Origin: Streptomyces nigra
GTDB taxonomy: Bacteria; Actinomycetota; Actinomycetes; Streptomycetales; Streptomycetaceae
Direction of reading: 5' to 3'
Assembly (NCBI RefSeq): GCF_003074055.1
Contig: NZ_CP029043.1
Location: 930,001-994,000, forward strand
Length of the DNA stretch: 64,000 bases
The position numbers and the translations under genes were made by a program. Under the pieces are notes generated by a model that was not told the origin of the DNA, ran no database searches, and was given only the letters and a program-made list of their open reading frames with translations. How positions within the stretch are numbered: position 1 is the stretch's first letter; every line of letters starts with the position of its first letter. Below, piece after piece: positions 37,831 through 46,374 of this stretch.

Positions 37831-37851
37831 CGAGTCCCCTGTGGTCGTGAC

Positions 37852-37890
37852 GACGCCCCTGCCGTGCCTCTCGGGCGCGGCAGGGGCGTC
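37852..37890. terminator. Bidirectional terminator between the GDSL and LPETG genes
   Basis: A perfect 13-bp stem (GACGCCCCTGCCG with CGGCAGGGGCGTC) around a 13-nt loop lies between two convergent genes; its 3' end is 10 nt from the stop of the minus-strand gene. Confidence 0.88.
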
Positions 37891-37899
37891 GGGGGTTCT

Positions 37900-38652
37900 C
37901 TAGCGGCGGGCGGCGGCCCGGTTGCGGCGGTACAGGGCCGTGCCGGCGATCAGCAGGGCGCCGCTGGCTGCGATGCCTCCGACGATGCCGCCGGAGCCGG
38001 TCTCGGGCAGGTGCGGGCGCTCCGGCCCCGCGGGCGGGGTCTGCGAGGGCTCCGGGCGGGGCTCGTGGGGAGTGGGCGTCGGGGAGGCGGGGCGGGTGGG
38101 GGTGGGGGTGGGCTCGGGCTCGGGGGACTTCGGCTCCTCGCCGTACCCGTAGCCGTAGCCGTGCCCGGTGGGCTCGTCGGGCTCGTCGCCGTATCCGTAG
38201 CCGGGCCCGGTGGGCTCGGTGGGCTCGTCGCCGTAGCCGGGGCCCTCGTCCGACGGCTCGTCGGAGCCGTAGCCGTATCCGCCCGGCTCCTTGCCGTAGC
38301 CCGCGTCACCGGTCGGTTCATCGGCGCCGTAGCTTCCACCGGACGGCTCGTCGGTTCCGTAGGAGGCGGTGCCCTGACCGGAGGCGGCGGGCTCCGGGGC
38401 CGCACCCGGGAGTTCCAGGTCGTCGATCCTCTTGTCCACGCCGTCGAGCTGCTCGTCCATGGCGCCGAGTTTGTCGTCCAGCTGGTTCAGCCCGTCCGGG
38501 TCCGACGCTTTCGCGTGGCCCGGCAGCACGACGGCGGATTTCACCACGGTGCCGTGTACACGCGGGGCCGCGGACGCGCCGGTGCCGTACAGGGACAGGG
38601 CGCTCGTCGCGGCGGCGGCCACGATCAATCCCCTGGTCAGAGCCTGTCGCAT
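37900..38652 (-). CDS. Secreted, sortase-anchored LPETG surface protein with YG/DEP-rich repeats
   Basis: 250 aa. A signal peptide (1-33, ending ASA) precedes a conserved-looking region (34-85) with a short coiled coil (DGLNQLDDKLGAMDEQLDGV). A low-complexity segment (about 100-175) repeats GYGYGDEP/TGxGYG, and a Pro/Thr/Glu-rich spacer leads to the sorting signal: LPETG at 215-219, a hydrophobic helix and RRNRAAARR. It should be linked to peptidoglycan by a sortase. The ATG at 38652 fits the signal peptide; the frame to 38784 adds an unrelated region. Function is unknown; the Tyr/Gly/acidic repeats suggest an extended adhesive or spacer domain. Confidence 0.85.
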   Translation of the reverse strand: MRQALTRGLIVAAAATSALSLYGTGASAAPRVHGTVVKSAVVLPGHAKASDPDGLNQLDDKLGAMDEQLDGVDKRIDDLELPGAAPEPAASGQGTASYGTDEPSGGSYGADEPTGDAGYGKEPGGYGYGSDEPSDEGPGYGDEPTEPTGPGYGYGDEPDEPTGHGYGYGYGEEPKSPEPEPTPTPTRPASPTPTPHEPRPEPSQTPPAGPERPHLPETGSGGIVGGIAASGALLIAGTALYRRNRAAARR

Positions 38653-38961
38653 TCTCGTTGTCTTTCTTTCGGACGGAATCGGACGGAAAGGGAGGCCGAC
38701 GTCGGTCATCGACACGGATTCGTCGCTCGCCGGAATTCGAGAGGTCGTGGCCGGAGAAGTGACGCGTGGCCGCGAACTCGCCACGACCTGCAGACTATGA
38801 ACGAGTTGTGAAGGCCCCCGGAAACCGGGACGCGGCCACGGCCGGGGAATTCACCCGTTCGACCCGCCACCGCCGGCTTCCCAGGGGCCGGGCCCCTGAC
38901 CTGGGGCGCTCGGGCGGAGCGGCGCCCGGGGCCGGAGGGGCGGCGGGTAAACTCCGTGCAC
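38653..38961. promoter_or_regulatory. Gap between the LPETG gene and purB, with a long inverted repeat
   Basis: AGGTCGTGGC (38742-38751) and GCCACGACCT (38780-38789) form a perfect 10-bp inverted repeat with a 28-nt spacer, in the leader of the minus-strand LPETG gene. TAGTCT (revcomp of 38792-38797) is a candidate -10 for it. On the plus strand TAAACT at 38948-38953 is the -10 for purB, with its predicted start at the purB GTG. No gene is seen in this region. Confidence 0.55.
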
Positions 38962-40404
38962 GTGACTTCTGCGCTCGCCAAGCCCCGCATCCCGAACGTC
39001 CTCGCCGGACGCTACGCCTCCACCGAGCTCGCCACGCTCTGGTCCCCCGAGCAGAAGGTGAAGCTCGAGCGTCAGCTTTGGCTCGCCGTGCTGCGGGCCC
39101 AGAAGGACCTCGGCATCGAGGTGCCGGACGAGGCGCTCGCCGACTACGAGCGTGTCCTCGACACCGTCGACCTCGCGTCGATCGCCGAGCGCGAGAAGGT
39201 CACCCGGCACGACGTGAAGGCGCGGATCGAGGAGTTCAACGCCCTCGCCGGGCATGAGCACGTGCACAAGGGCATGACCTCCCGCGACCTCACGGAGAAC
39301 GTCGAGCAGCTCCAGATCCGTCTGTCGCTGGAGCTGATGCGCGACCGTACGGTGGCCGTGCTGGCCCGCCTCGCCAAGCTGGCCGGCGAGTACGCCGAAC
39401 TGGTCATGGCCGGCCGCTCCCACAACGTCGCCGCCCAGGCCACCACCCTCGGCAAGCGCTTCGCGACCGCCGCGGACGAGCTGCTCGTGGCGTACGGCCG
39501 CGTCGAGGAGCTGCTGGGCCGCTACCCGCTGCGCGGCATCAAGGGCCCGGTGGGCACGGCGCAGGACATGCTCGACCTGCTCGGCGGGGACCCGGTGAAG
39601 CTCGCCGAGCTGGAGGACCGGATCGCCGCGCATCTGGGCTTCTCCCAGGCGTTCACGTCGGTCGGGCAGGTCTACCCGCGCTCGCTGGACTACGAGGTCG
39701 TCACCGCGCTGGTGCAGCTCGCCGGGGCGCCGTCCTCGCTGGCCAAGACGATCCGCCTGATGGCCGGGCACGAGCTGGTCACCGAGGGCTTCAAGCCGGG
39801 TCAGGTCGGCTCCTCCGCGATGCCGCACAAGATGAACACCCGCTCCTGCGAGCGCGTCAACGGCCTCATGGTGATCCTGCGCGGCTACGCCTCGATGACC
39901 GGCGAGCTGGCGGGCGACCAGTGGAACGAGGGCGACGTGTCCTGCTCCGTGGTGCGCCGGGTCGCGCTGCCGGACGCGTTCTTCGCGCTGGACGGCCTGC
40001 TGGAGACGTTCCTGACGGTCCTCGACGAGTTCGGCGCCTTCCCGGCCGTCGTCGCCCGCGAACTGGACCGCTACCTGCCGTTCCTCGCCACCACCAAGGT
40101 GCTGATGGGCGCGGTGCGCGCCGGTGTGGGCCGTGAGGTCGCGCACGAGGCGATCAAGGAGAACGCAGTCGCCTCCGCCCTCGCCATGCGGGAGCAGGGC
40201 GCCGAGCGCAACGAACTGCTCGACAAGCTGGCCGCCGACGAGCGCATCCCGCTGGACCGGGCGGCGCTGGACGCGCTGATGGCCGACAAGCTGTCCTTCA
40301 CGGGCGCCGCCGCCGCGCAGGTCGGTGTGGTCGTCAGCCGGGTCGAGGAGATCGTCAAGCAGCGCCCGGAGGCCGCCGGCTACACGCCCGGCGCGATCCT
40401 CTGA
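38962..40404 (+). CDS. purB: Adenylosuccinate lyase
   Basis: 480 aa. It acts twice in purine synthesis (on SAICAR and on adenylosuccinate), releasing fumarate. The fumarase/aspartase superfamily signature is SSAMPHKMNTRSCERV; the catalytic His region is GHEHVHKGMTSRDLTENVEQ (in parts), and RSHNVAAQATTLGKRFA is also conserved. The start chosen is GTG 38962 (MTSALAKPRIPNVLAGRYAS), 8 nt after TAAACT, so the transcript is probably leaderless; GTG 38956 two codons earlier is the alternative. A Mug-type glycosylase gene follows by 14 nt. Confidence 0.95.
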   Translation: MTSALAKPRIPNVLAGRYASTELATLWSPEQKVKLERQLWLAVLRAQKDLGIEVPDEALADYERVLDTVDLASIAEREKVTRHDVKARIEEFNALAGHEHVHKGMTSRDLTENVEQLQIRLSLELMRDRTVAVLARLAKLAGEYAELVMAGRSHNVAAQATTLGKRFATAADELLVAYGRVEELLGRYPLRGIKGPVGTAQDMLDLLGGDPVKLAELEDRIAAHLGFSQAFTSVGQVYPRSLDYEVVTALVQLAGAPSSLAKTIRLMAGHELVTEGFKPGQVGSSAMPHKMNTRSCERVNGLMVILRGYASMTGELAGDQWNEGDVSCSVVRRVALPDAFFALDGLLETFLTVLDEFGAFPAVVARELDRYLPFLATTKVLMGAVRAGVGREVAHEAIKENAVASALAMREQGAERNELLDKLAADERIPLDRAALDALMADKLSFTGAAAAQVGVVVSRVEEIVKQRPEAAGYTPGAIL

Positions 40405-40418
40405 CCCCGCCGCACGGC

Positions 40419-40967
40419 ATGCCGCCCCGCTTCACCCCCGCGCAGCTGGAGGCCGCCCGCGACCGTCTCGTCCCGGACGTGGTCGCGGACGGCCTGCGCG
40501 TGCTGTTCTGCGGGATCAACCCCGGTCTGATGACGGCCGCGACGGGCCACCACTTCGCCCGCCCGGGCAACCGCTTCTGGCCGGTGCTGCATCTGTCCGG
40601 CTTCACCCCGCGGCGGCTGAAGCCGTCGGAGCAGGACGAGTTGCCGTCGTACGGGCTCGGCATCACGAACGTCGTCGCGCGGGCGACCGCCCGGGCCGAC
40701 GAGCTGAGCGCCGAGGAGTACCGCGAGGGCGGGCGGCTGCTGGCCGCAAAGGTGGAGCGGCTGCGGCCGCGCTGGCTGGCCGTCGTCGGGGTGACCGCCT
40801 ACCGGGCGGCGTTCGACGACCGCAAGGCCCAGGTGGGTCCGCAGGACCGGGTGATCGGGCGGACGCGGGTGTGGGTGCTGCCCAACCCGAGCGGGCTGAA
40901 CGCGCACTGGACGGCGGCGACGATGGCGGAGGAGTTCGCGCGGCTGCGGATGGCCGCGGCGGACTGA
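40419..40967 (+). CDS. mug: G/U mismatch-specific DNA glycosylase (Mug/TDG type)
   Basis: 182 aa. The active-site motif GINPGL (about residues 33-38) with FARPGNRFWPVLHLSGFTPR, GLGITNVVARAT and the second motif NPSGLNAHW identify a mismatch uracil/ethenocytosine glycosylase. It removes uracil or alkylated bases opposite G. Gene order next to purB is common in Streptomyces (from memory). There is no strong Shine-Dalgarno; translation is probably coupled to purB. Confidence 0.9.
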   Translation: MPPRFTPAQLEAARDRLVPDVVADGLRVLFCGINPGLMTAATGHHFARPGNRFWPVLHLSGFTPRRLKPSEQDELPSYGLGITNVVARATARADELSAEEYREGGRLLAAKVERLRPRWLAVVGVTAYRAAFDDRKAQVGPQDRVIGRTRVWVLPNPSGLNAHWTAATMAEEFARLRMAAAD

Positions 40968-40971
40968 CCCG

Positions 40972-41385
40972 TCAGGGCGGGTCCGTGTCGGTCACCATCA
41001 GCAGCAGCTCGGGGGCCGCCTCCGGGTCCCGGTCGGCGACGGCGAGGCTGATCCAGCGTCCGCTGCCCGGCGCCCGCCAGGTCCGCAGGTCGTCCGCGCG
41101 CGTGCCGAGCTCTGCCCAGGGCTCGGGTATCTCCTCGCCCCGGGCCCCGCGCTCCAGCAGTGTGACACTCCCCCAGCGCGACCCCTCCCCCCAGCGCTCC
41201 TCGAACCGCTCTATGAGCGCGGCCTCGTGGGCGTACAGGTCGGCGGCCGTCCGGCCGGTGGCGGCCCCCAGCACCACCAGGAAGTAGCCGGGACCGCCCA
41301 GGGTGGGGGCCGTCCCGTCGCACCGGGCCGGGAACTCCCGGGTGCACAACGAGTCGGTCAGGGCCAGGTCCTTCACGACGTCCAT
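40972..41385 (-). CDS. Hypothetical protein, 137 aa
   Basis: I do not recognise a family. The protein is soluble, mixed alpha/beta in appearance, with no signal peptide or membrane segment. The visible parts are MDVVKDLALTDSLCTREFPAR, a GGPGYFLVVLGAATGRTAADLYAHEAALIERFEERWG stretch (given in parts), WAELGTRADDLRTWRAPGSGRWISLAVADRD, and an acidic end (LLLMVTDTDPP). Coding bias supports a real gene. The ATG at 41385 is chosen because the frame upstream (to 42327) is antisense to ABC genes. It ends 5 nt from the mug stop. Confidence 0.6.
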   Translation of the reverse strand: MDVVKDLALTDSLCTREFPARCDGTAPTLGGPGYFLVVLGAATGRTAADLYAHEAALIERFEERWGEGSRWGSVTLLERGARGEEIPEPWAELGTRADDLRTWRAPGSGRWISLAVADRDPEAAPELLLMVTDTDPP

Positions 41386-41426
41386 GGGGTGCAGTATCGC
41401 CGCCCCCACTGACAATTGGCGTGGCG

Positions 41427-42149
41427 TCAGGTGTCCCTGCGCCGCACGCACCACGCACCGGCGGCGAGCGCGGCGGCCGTCCACAGCGCGGCCACCGCGA
41501 GCCCTGACCACGGTCCGAGGGAGCCGTCGTACGTCCGGTGAAGAACGGTCTGCCCCGCCTTGTCCGGGAGGAAGTCGGCGACGGTGCCCACCGAGTCGCC
41601 GACGACGAACGACACCACGAGGATGAACGGGACCAGGACGGACAGTGCGGCCACCCCGCTGCGCAGCACGGCGGTCAGGCCCGCCGCGAACAGGGCCATG
41701 AGCATGAGGTAGACGGCGCATCCGACGATCGCGCGCGCCTGTTCGGAGCCGGTGAGGCCGTCCGCCGCGCCGCCCCGCGCGCGGGCCGCGCCGAGGGCCG
41801 CAACGGCCGTGACGAGCCCGGTGAGCAGCACCGGTACGGCGACGGCGGTGGCCTTCGCGGCGAACCAGCGGCCGCGTCGCGGTACCGCGGCCAGCGACAG
41901 CCGCAGGGCACCCCCGTGGTACTCCGCCGCCATGGCGAGGGCGCCGAAGGAGACGGCGGCGATCTGGCCGGGCAGGACCCCGGACAGCGCCGTGAAGAGC
42001 GGGTCGGACTGCGGGTCGTCGGCCGCGTCGGCGCCCGCGAGCGCGGAGACCGCCGTGGTGACCGCGAACAGCGCGAGGAGCGCCGCCGGAAGGGACCGCA
42101 GGGTGCGGATCTTGAGCCACTCCGAGTGGAGCACGGGCGCGTGCGTCAT
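41427..42149 (-). CDS. ABC-2-type transporter permease
   Basis: 240 aa, about six membrane helices. The start MTHAPVLHSEWLKIRTLRSL is the typical EWLKIRT opening of actinobacterial ABC-2 permeases that pair with drug-type ATPases. A charged GADAADDPQSD loop follows helix 1, and FGALAMAAEYHGGALRLSLAAVPRRGRWFAAK carries the conserved EYxxGxxRxxLxxxPRR motif. The start overlaps the ATPase stop by 4 nt (ATGA), so the two form a coupled pair. Substrate unknown; antibiotic or lipid export is likely from context. Confidence 0.88.
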   Translation of the reverse strand: MTHAPVLHSEWLKIRTLRSLPAALLALFAVTTAVSALAGADAADDPQSDPLFTALSGVLPGQIAAVSFGALAMAAEYHGGALRLSLAAVPRRGRWFAAKATAVAVPVLLTGLVTAVAALGAARARGGAADGLTGSEQARAIVGCAVYLMLMALFAAGLTAVLRSGVAALSVLVPFILVVSFVVGDSVGTVADFLPDKAGQTVLHRTYDGSLGPWSGLAVAALWTAAALAAGAWCVRRRDT

Positions 42150-43072
42150 CGTGAGACCTCCTGCGGCTGTGCGGTGAACTCGGTGGCCTCCGAGGTGAGG
42201 TCGAGGTACGCCTGCTCCAGCGTCGCCTCCTCGGCGGCGAGTTCGAGGATCGGGACGCCGGCCTGCGAGGCGAGGCGTCCGACGGCGTCCACGCGCGCGT
42301 GGCGCACCGTCCAGTGCCCGTACTCATGCCGGACGGCGTCGAGGCCGTGCCGGGCGAGCAGCGTCTCCAGCGCCTCGGCGTCGCTGGTGCGGACGCGGAC
42401 GCGTGGCTCCACGCGTGCGCTGATGAAGTCCCGCATCGGGGTGTCGGCCAGCAGCCGGCCGCGGCCCAGGACCACCAGGTGGTCGGCGAACGTCGCGGTC
42501 TCGCCCATCAGATGGCTGGAGACGAGGACCGTGCGTCCCTCGCCCGCGAGACGGCGCAGCAGCTCGCGGATCCAGATGATCCCCTCCGGGTCGAGGCCGT
42601 TGGACGGCTCGTCGAGCAGCACGACCTCGGGGTCGCCGAGGAGCGCCGCCGCGATACCGAGCCGCTGGCGCATGCCCAGGGAGTACGTCCGCACCCGGTG
42701 CCGCGCGACCGGGGTGAGCCCTGTTTGCGCCAGCACCTCGGCGACCCGGGACGCCGGGATCCGGTTGCTGGCGGCAAGCACCCGCAGGTGGTCGCGGCCG
42801 GTGCGGGAGCCGTGCGCCGCGCCGGCGTCGAGCAGGGCGCCGACCGTGCGCAGGGGGTCCTCGAGGGTGGCGTGCGCGCGGCCGCCGATGGTGGCGGTGC
42901 CGGAGGTGGCCCGGTCGAGGCCGAGCACGAGACGCAAGGTGGTGGACTTCCCGGCGCCGTTGGGGCCGAGGAAGCCGGTGACGCGGCCGGGGCGGACGGT
43001 GAACGTGAGGTCGTCCACGGCTCGTCTGCGACCGTACTCCTTGGTGAGTGCCTGGACTTCGATGCTGGTCAT
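42146..43072 (-). CDS. ABC transporter ATP-binding protein (drug/DrrA type)
   Basis: 308 aa. Walker A GPNGAGKST, signature YSLGMRQRLG, Walker B VVLLDEPSNGLDPEG and switch SSHLM are present. The C-terminal 80-residue extension (VRVRTSDAEALETLLARHGLDAV) is typical of DrrA-like ATPases. The ATG at 43072 is 108 nt from the divergent histidine kinase start, so a shared promoter region (43073-43180) controls both units. It is likely regulated by that two-component system. Confidence 0.92.
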   Translation of the reverse strand: MTSIEVQALTKEYGRRRAVDDLTFTVRPGRVTGFLGPNGAGKSTTLRLVLGLDRATSGTATIGGRAHATLEDPLRTVGALLDAGAAHGSRTGRDHLRVLAASNRIPASRVAEVLAQTGLTPVARHRVRTYSLGMRQRLGIAAALLGDPEVVLLDEPSNGLDPEGIIWIRELLRRLAGEGRTVLVSSHLMGETATFADHLVVLGRGRLLADTPMRDFISARVEPRVRVRTSDAEALETLLARHGLDAVRHEYGHWTVRHARVDAVGRLASQAGVPILELAAEEATLEQAYLDLTSEATEFTAQPQEVSR

Positions 43073-43180
43073 GGCCTCAGCGTGGCCGCCTCGGGTGCGC
43101 CGGGTCCTCCCCCGCGGGTGGAGATCGCCTCCCCCGTGCGGGGGAGGTCCGTTGTCGGTGGCGGCTGGCACGATGGCGCC

Positions 43181-44362
43181 ATGGCCGGTCTGCTGCGCCC
43201 GTTCGGCCGGGCGGTGACGTACACACGGCTGCTGCATCTGTTCGTGGCGGTCGTGTGGCCCGCCGTGCTGCAGTTCGTGACCGACGCGTGGTGGATCTGG
43301 GCGGTGGCCGCCGCCGCGTTGGTGCCCGCCGGGCTGGTGCCGGCGATGCGCACGGTGGAGGGGCTGCAGGCCCGGCTGTTGCTGACCGGACATCCTTCCG
43401 ACCGGGATGGGGGTGGGGGTGGGGACGGCATCGTCGTCGCGCCTTCGTCGACCTGGGAGGACCGTGGGCGGCTCGTGCTGTGGCTGGAGGCCCGGCTGCT
43501 GCTCGGCTGTGCCACCAGCCTCCTGGTCGCCCAACTGCTCTACGCCGTGGTGGATCTGGTGGTCGCCGCGGCGGGTGACCGGCCCGGTGGCGGGGCCGTA
43601 GGCCTGCTCGGTCCGCCCCAGGCCTGGCACATCGCGTTCGTGCCCGTGCTGCTCGCGGCGCTGGCGACGGCTGTCCGGGGATCGGGCACGCTGGTCACGG
43701 CCCTGGCCGTACGGCTGCTCGGGCCCTCCCCTGCCGAGCGTCTGGCGGCTCTGGAGGAGCGTACCGAGCAGCTTCTGGAGCGGACCCGTATCGCCCGGGA
43801 GCTGCACGACTCGATCGGGCACGCCCTGACGGTGGCCGTCCTCCAGGCCGGGGCGGCCCGCGCGGCGGACGATCCGGCGTTCACCCGGCGGGCGTTGGAC
43901 GCCATCGAGGAGACCGGCCGGGCCGCGCTGGAGGACCTGGAGCGCGTCCTCGGCGTCCTGCGGGAATCCGGGAAGCCCGCAGGGTCCCGGCCCACCTTGA
44001 CGGACGCGGACCGTCTCCTCGAGTCGGCGCGGGCGTCCGGCGCCGAGGTGGACGCCGATCTGACGGGCCCTCTGGAGGGCGTTCCGGGGCCGGTCTCACG
44101 GGAGGGCTACCGCATCCTCCAGGAGTCGCTCACCAATGTGCTGCGGCACGCGGGGCCCGTCCCGGCCCGGGTCCGGGTCAGCGTGGAGGGAGCCACCCTC
44201 CGTCTCGACGTGCGCAATCCGCTGCCCGCAGATCCGCCGGACCCGGCAAGAGGCAGCGGCCTGCGGGGCATACGCGAGCGCGCCGCCCTGCTGGGTGGCC
44301 GCGCGAGCGCCGGACCCGTCGGGGACGACTGGCAGGTGCACGTCGAGCTGCCGGTGAGGTGA
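43181..44362 (+). CDS. NarL-type sensor histidine kinase
   Basis: 393 aa. Four hydrophobic segments in the first 170 residues, a DUF-like loop with a poly-Gly tract (DRDGGGGGDGI), then HisKA_3 (ERTRIARELHDSIGHALTVAVLQAGAARA in parts; His near 212) and a HATPase domain with GYRILQESLTNVLRHAG and GSGLRGIRERAALLGG. It should phosphorylate the LuxR-type regulator 14 nt downstream. Such kinases next to ABC-2 exporters often sense the exported drug or envelope stress. The ATG at 43181 is chosen; the frame further upstream overlaps the ABC gene. Confidence 0.9.
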   Translation: MAGLLRPFGRAVTYTRLLHLFVAVVWPAVLQFVTDAWWIWAVAAAALVPAGLVPAMRTVEGLQARLLLTGHPSDRDGGGGGDGIVVAPSSTWEDRGRLVLWLEARLLLGCATSLLVAQLLYAVVDLVVAAAGDRPGGGAVGLLGPPQAWHIAFVPVLLAALATAVRGSGTLVTALAVRLLGPSPAERLAALEERTEQLLERTRIARELHDSIGHALTVAVLQAGAARAADDPAFTRRALDAIEETGRAALEDLERVLGVLRESGKPAGSRPTLTDADRLLESARASGAEVDADLTGPLEGVPGPVSREGYRILQESLTNVLRHAGPVPARVRVSVEGATLRLDVRNPLPADPPDPARGSGLRGIRERAALLGGRASAGPVGDDWQVHVELPVR

Positions 44363-44376
44363 TCTAGTCTGACCGG

Positions 44377-45039
44377 ATGCCGGTCACCGTTCTCCTCGTG
44401 GACGACGAGCCTCTCGTACGCGCGGGTCTGCGGACCGTGCTCGAGGCGCAGGGCGACATCGAGGTGGTCGGCGAGGCCGCCGACGGGGCGGCGGTCATCC
44501 CGCTGGTGCGCGAGCTGCGACCGGACGTCGTCGCGATGGATGTGCGGATGCCGCTGCTGGACGGCATCGAGGCCACGCGCGCGGTGCTGCGTACGGTCGC
44601 CGAGCCGCCGAAGATCGTCGTGATCACCACGTTCGAGAACGACGAGTACGTCTACGAGGCGCTGCGCGCCGGAGCGGACGGCTTCCTGCTGAAGCGGGCC
44701 CGGCCGGCGGAGATCGTGCACGCCGTACGGCTGGTCGCCGCGGGCGAGTCGCTGCTGTTCCCGGCCTCGGTGCGGCAGCTGGCCGCACGCTACGGGGACG
44801 ACGGCGGCAATCGCGCGGCGCGGGCGGCGCTGGAGCGGGCCCGGCTGACCGACCGGGAGGCGGAGGTCCTGCGGCTGATGACACGGGGCCTGTCGAACGC
44901 CGAGATCGCCGCGCGGCTCGTCGTGGGCACGGAGACGGTGAAGTCGCATGTGAGCGCCGTACTGGCGAAGCTGGGGGCGCGCGACCGGACGCAGGCGGTG
45001 ATCACGGCGTACGAGTCGGGGTTCGTCGCGCCGGGGTGA
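44377..45039 (+). CDS. NarL/LuxR-family response regulator
   Basis: 220 aa. The receiver domain (1-120) has Asp9/Asp10, phospho-acceptor Asp55 in AMDVRMP, Thr in VITTFEND and Lys in FLLKRA. The LuxR HTH (about 150-212) has LTDREAEVLRLMTRGLSNAEIAARLVVGTETVKSHVSAVLAKL in parts. It forms a two-component system with the upstream kinase, divergent from the ABC exporter. Confidence 0.93.
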   Translation: MPVTVLLVDDEPLVRAGLRTVLEAQGDIEVVGEAADGAAVIPLVRELRPDVVAMDVRMPLLDGIEATRAVLRTVAEPPKIVVITTFENDEYVYEALRAGADGFLLKRARPAEIVHAVRLVAAGESLLFPASVRQLAARYGDDGGNRAARAALERARLTDREAEVLRLMTRGLSNAEIAARLVVGTETVKSHVSAVLAKLGARDRTQAVITAYESGFVAPG

Positions 45040-45150
45040 GGGGGCCGGGCGAAGGGAGTCCCGCGTTCCCTGTGGCGTACGGCACTCGCAGGGGTGGGCG
45101 CCGACGAGTAGCATCCGCCCAACACGCGCACGAGCTGGGAGGACGGACCT

Positions 45151-46308
45151 TTGGGGCAGCTGACCGGTGGGGATCCCTCGCTGCTGCGAAGGATCAACTC
45201 CGCGGTGGTGCTGCACGCGTTGCGTGCCACGGATGCCGCCACGCTGACGGAGATCACCCGGGTGACGGGGCTGTCCCGGCCCACCGTCGAGGGGGTCGTC
45301 GAGGGGCTCATCGAGGCGGGGCTCGTCGTCGAGAAGGCGGCCGACGACAGTGTCGCCCGCCGGCAGGGGCGGCCCGCGCGGCGGTTCCGGTTCCGTGCCG
45401 AGGCGGGTCATCTGCTCGGCCTGGACATCGGCGCGCACCGGGTCGCCGCCCTCCTCGCCGACCTGGACGGCCGCGTCATGGGCGCCACCACCAAGGACGT
45501 CGACGAGGCGGCCGGGGCCGACGAGCGGCTGGACAAGGTGCGGACGGCGGTCGTGGAGCTGCTGCGCCGGGCGGGGGTCGCGCGCGGGTCGCTGCGGGCC
45601 GTGGGCGTGGCGACGCCCGGCATCGTGGAGGCCGACGGCACCGTACGGCTGGGTGCCGCGCTGCCCGGCTGGACCGGGCTGCGGCTGGGCGAGCGGCTGA
45701 GCCGGTCGTTCAAGTGCCCGGTGCTGGTGGAGAACGACGCCAACGCGGCGGCGGTCGCCGAGCACTGGAAGGGGTCGGCGACCGAGTCCGACGACGTGGT
45801 GTTCGTGCTGGCGGGGCTGAGTCCGGGCGCCGGTTCGCTGATCGGCGGGAAGCTGCACCGCGGGTTCGGCGGCGCGGCCGGGGAGATCGGCGCGCTGCAC
45901 ATGCTGGGCCGTGAGGCGACGCCGGAGACGCTGCTGTCGACCACGGACGAGCCGTTGCGCCCGCTCGACGAGCGGGCCGTGGCTGCGGTCTTCGCCCAGG
46001 CGCGTGAGGGCGACGAGCGCGCTCTGGAGGCCGTGGAGCGGTTCATCCAGCGTCTCGTCCACGATGTGGCCGCCCTGGTCCTCGCCCTGGATCCGGAGGT
46101 CGTCGTGGTGGGCGGCTGGGCGGCGGGGCTTGACGGTGTCCTGGAGCCGCTGCGGCGGGAGTTGTCCCGCTACTGTCTGCGCCCCCCGAACGTCACGCTG
46201 TCCCTCCTCGGTGAGGCCGCCGTGGCGACCGGCGCGCTGCGGCTCGCCCTCGACCATGTGGAGGAGCAGTTGTTCGCGGTGGAGGGGACGGTCACGGGCC
46301 GCCGCTGA
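45151..46308 (+). CDS. ROK-family transcriptional regulator lacking the zinc motif
   Basis: 385 aa. A winged HTH (about 10-75: RINSAVVLHALRATDAATLTEITRVTGLSRPTVEGVVEGL in parts) is followed by the ROK fold: LGLDIGAHRVAALLADLDG (phosphate-1), VATPGIVEADG, LVENDANAAAVAEHW and GAAGEIGAL. ROK repressors and kinases normally continue with a GEIGH His and a CxCGxxGCxE zinc site; here these are GEIGALHMLG and no Cys cluster. The TTG at 45151 has GGGAGG upstream; TAGCAT at 45109-45114 is a -10 candidate. It probably senses a sugar derivative; no sugar genes are adjacent. Confidence 0.88.
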   Translation: MGQLTGGDPSLLRRINSAVVLHALRATDAATLTEITRVTGLSRPTVEGVVEGLIEAGLVVEKAADDSVARRQGRPARRFRFRAEAGHLLGLDIGAHRVAALLADLDGRVMGATTKDVDEAAGADERLDKVRTAVVELLRRAGVARGSLRAVGVATPGIVEADGTVRLGAALPGWTGLRLGERLSRSFKCPVLVENDANAAAVAEHWKGSATESDDVVFVLAGLSPGAGSLIGGKLHRGFGGAAGEIGALHMLGREATPETLLSTTDEPLRPLDERAVAAVFAQAREGDERALEAVERFIQRLVHDVAALVLALDPEVVVVGGWAAGLDGVLEPLRRELSRYCLRPPNVTLSLLGEAAVATGALRLALDHVEEQLFAVEGTVTGRR

Positions 46309-46374
46309 GCGCGCGGCCGCCGGGAGGCGACGGCCGGACGGCTCAGCGGGCGACGGCACGCTTTCGTCCGGTGC

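Noticed and set aside
42146..43822. 558-codon extension of the DrrA-like ATPase frame
   Set aside because: The extra N-terminal region is antisense to the histidine kinase and is Gln/His/Arg-rich; MTSIEVQALTKEYG is the natural start.
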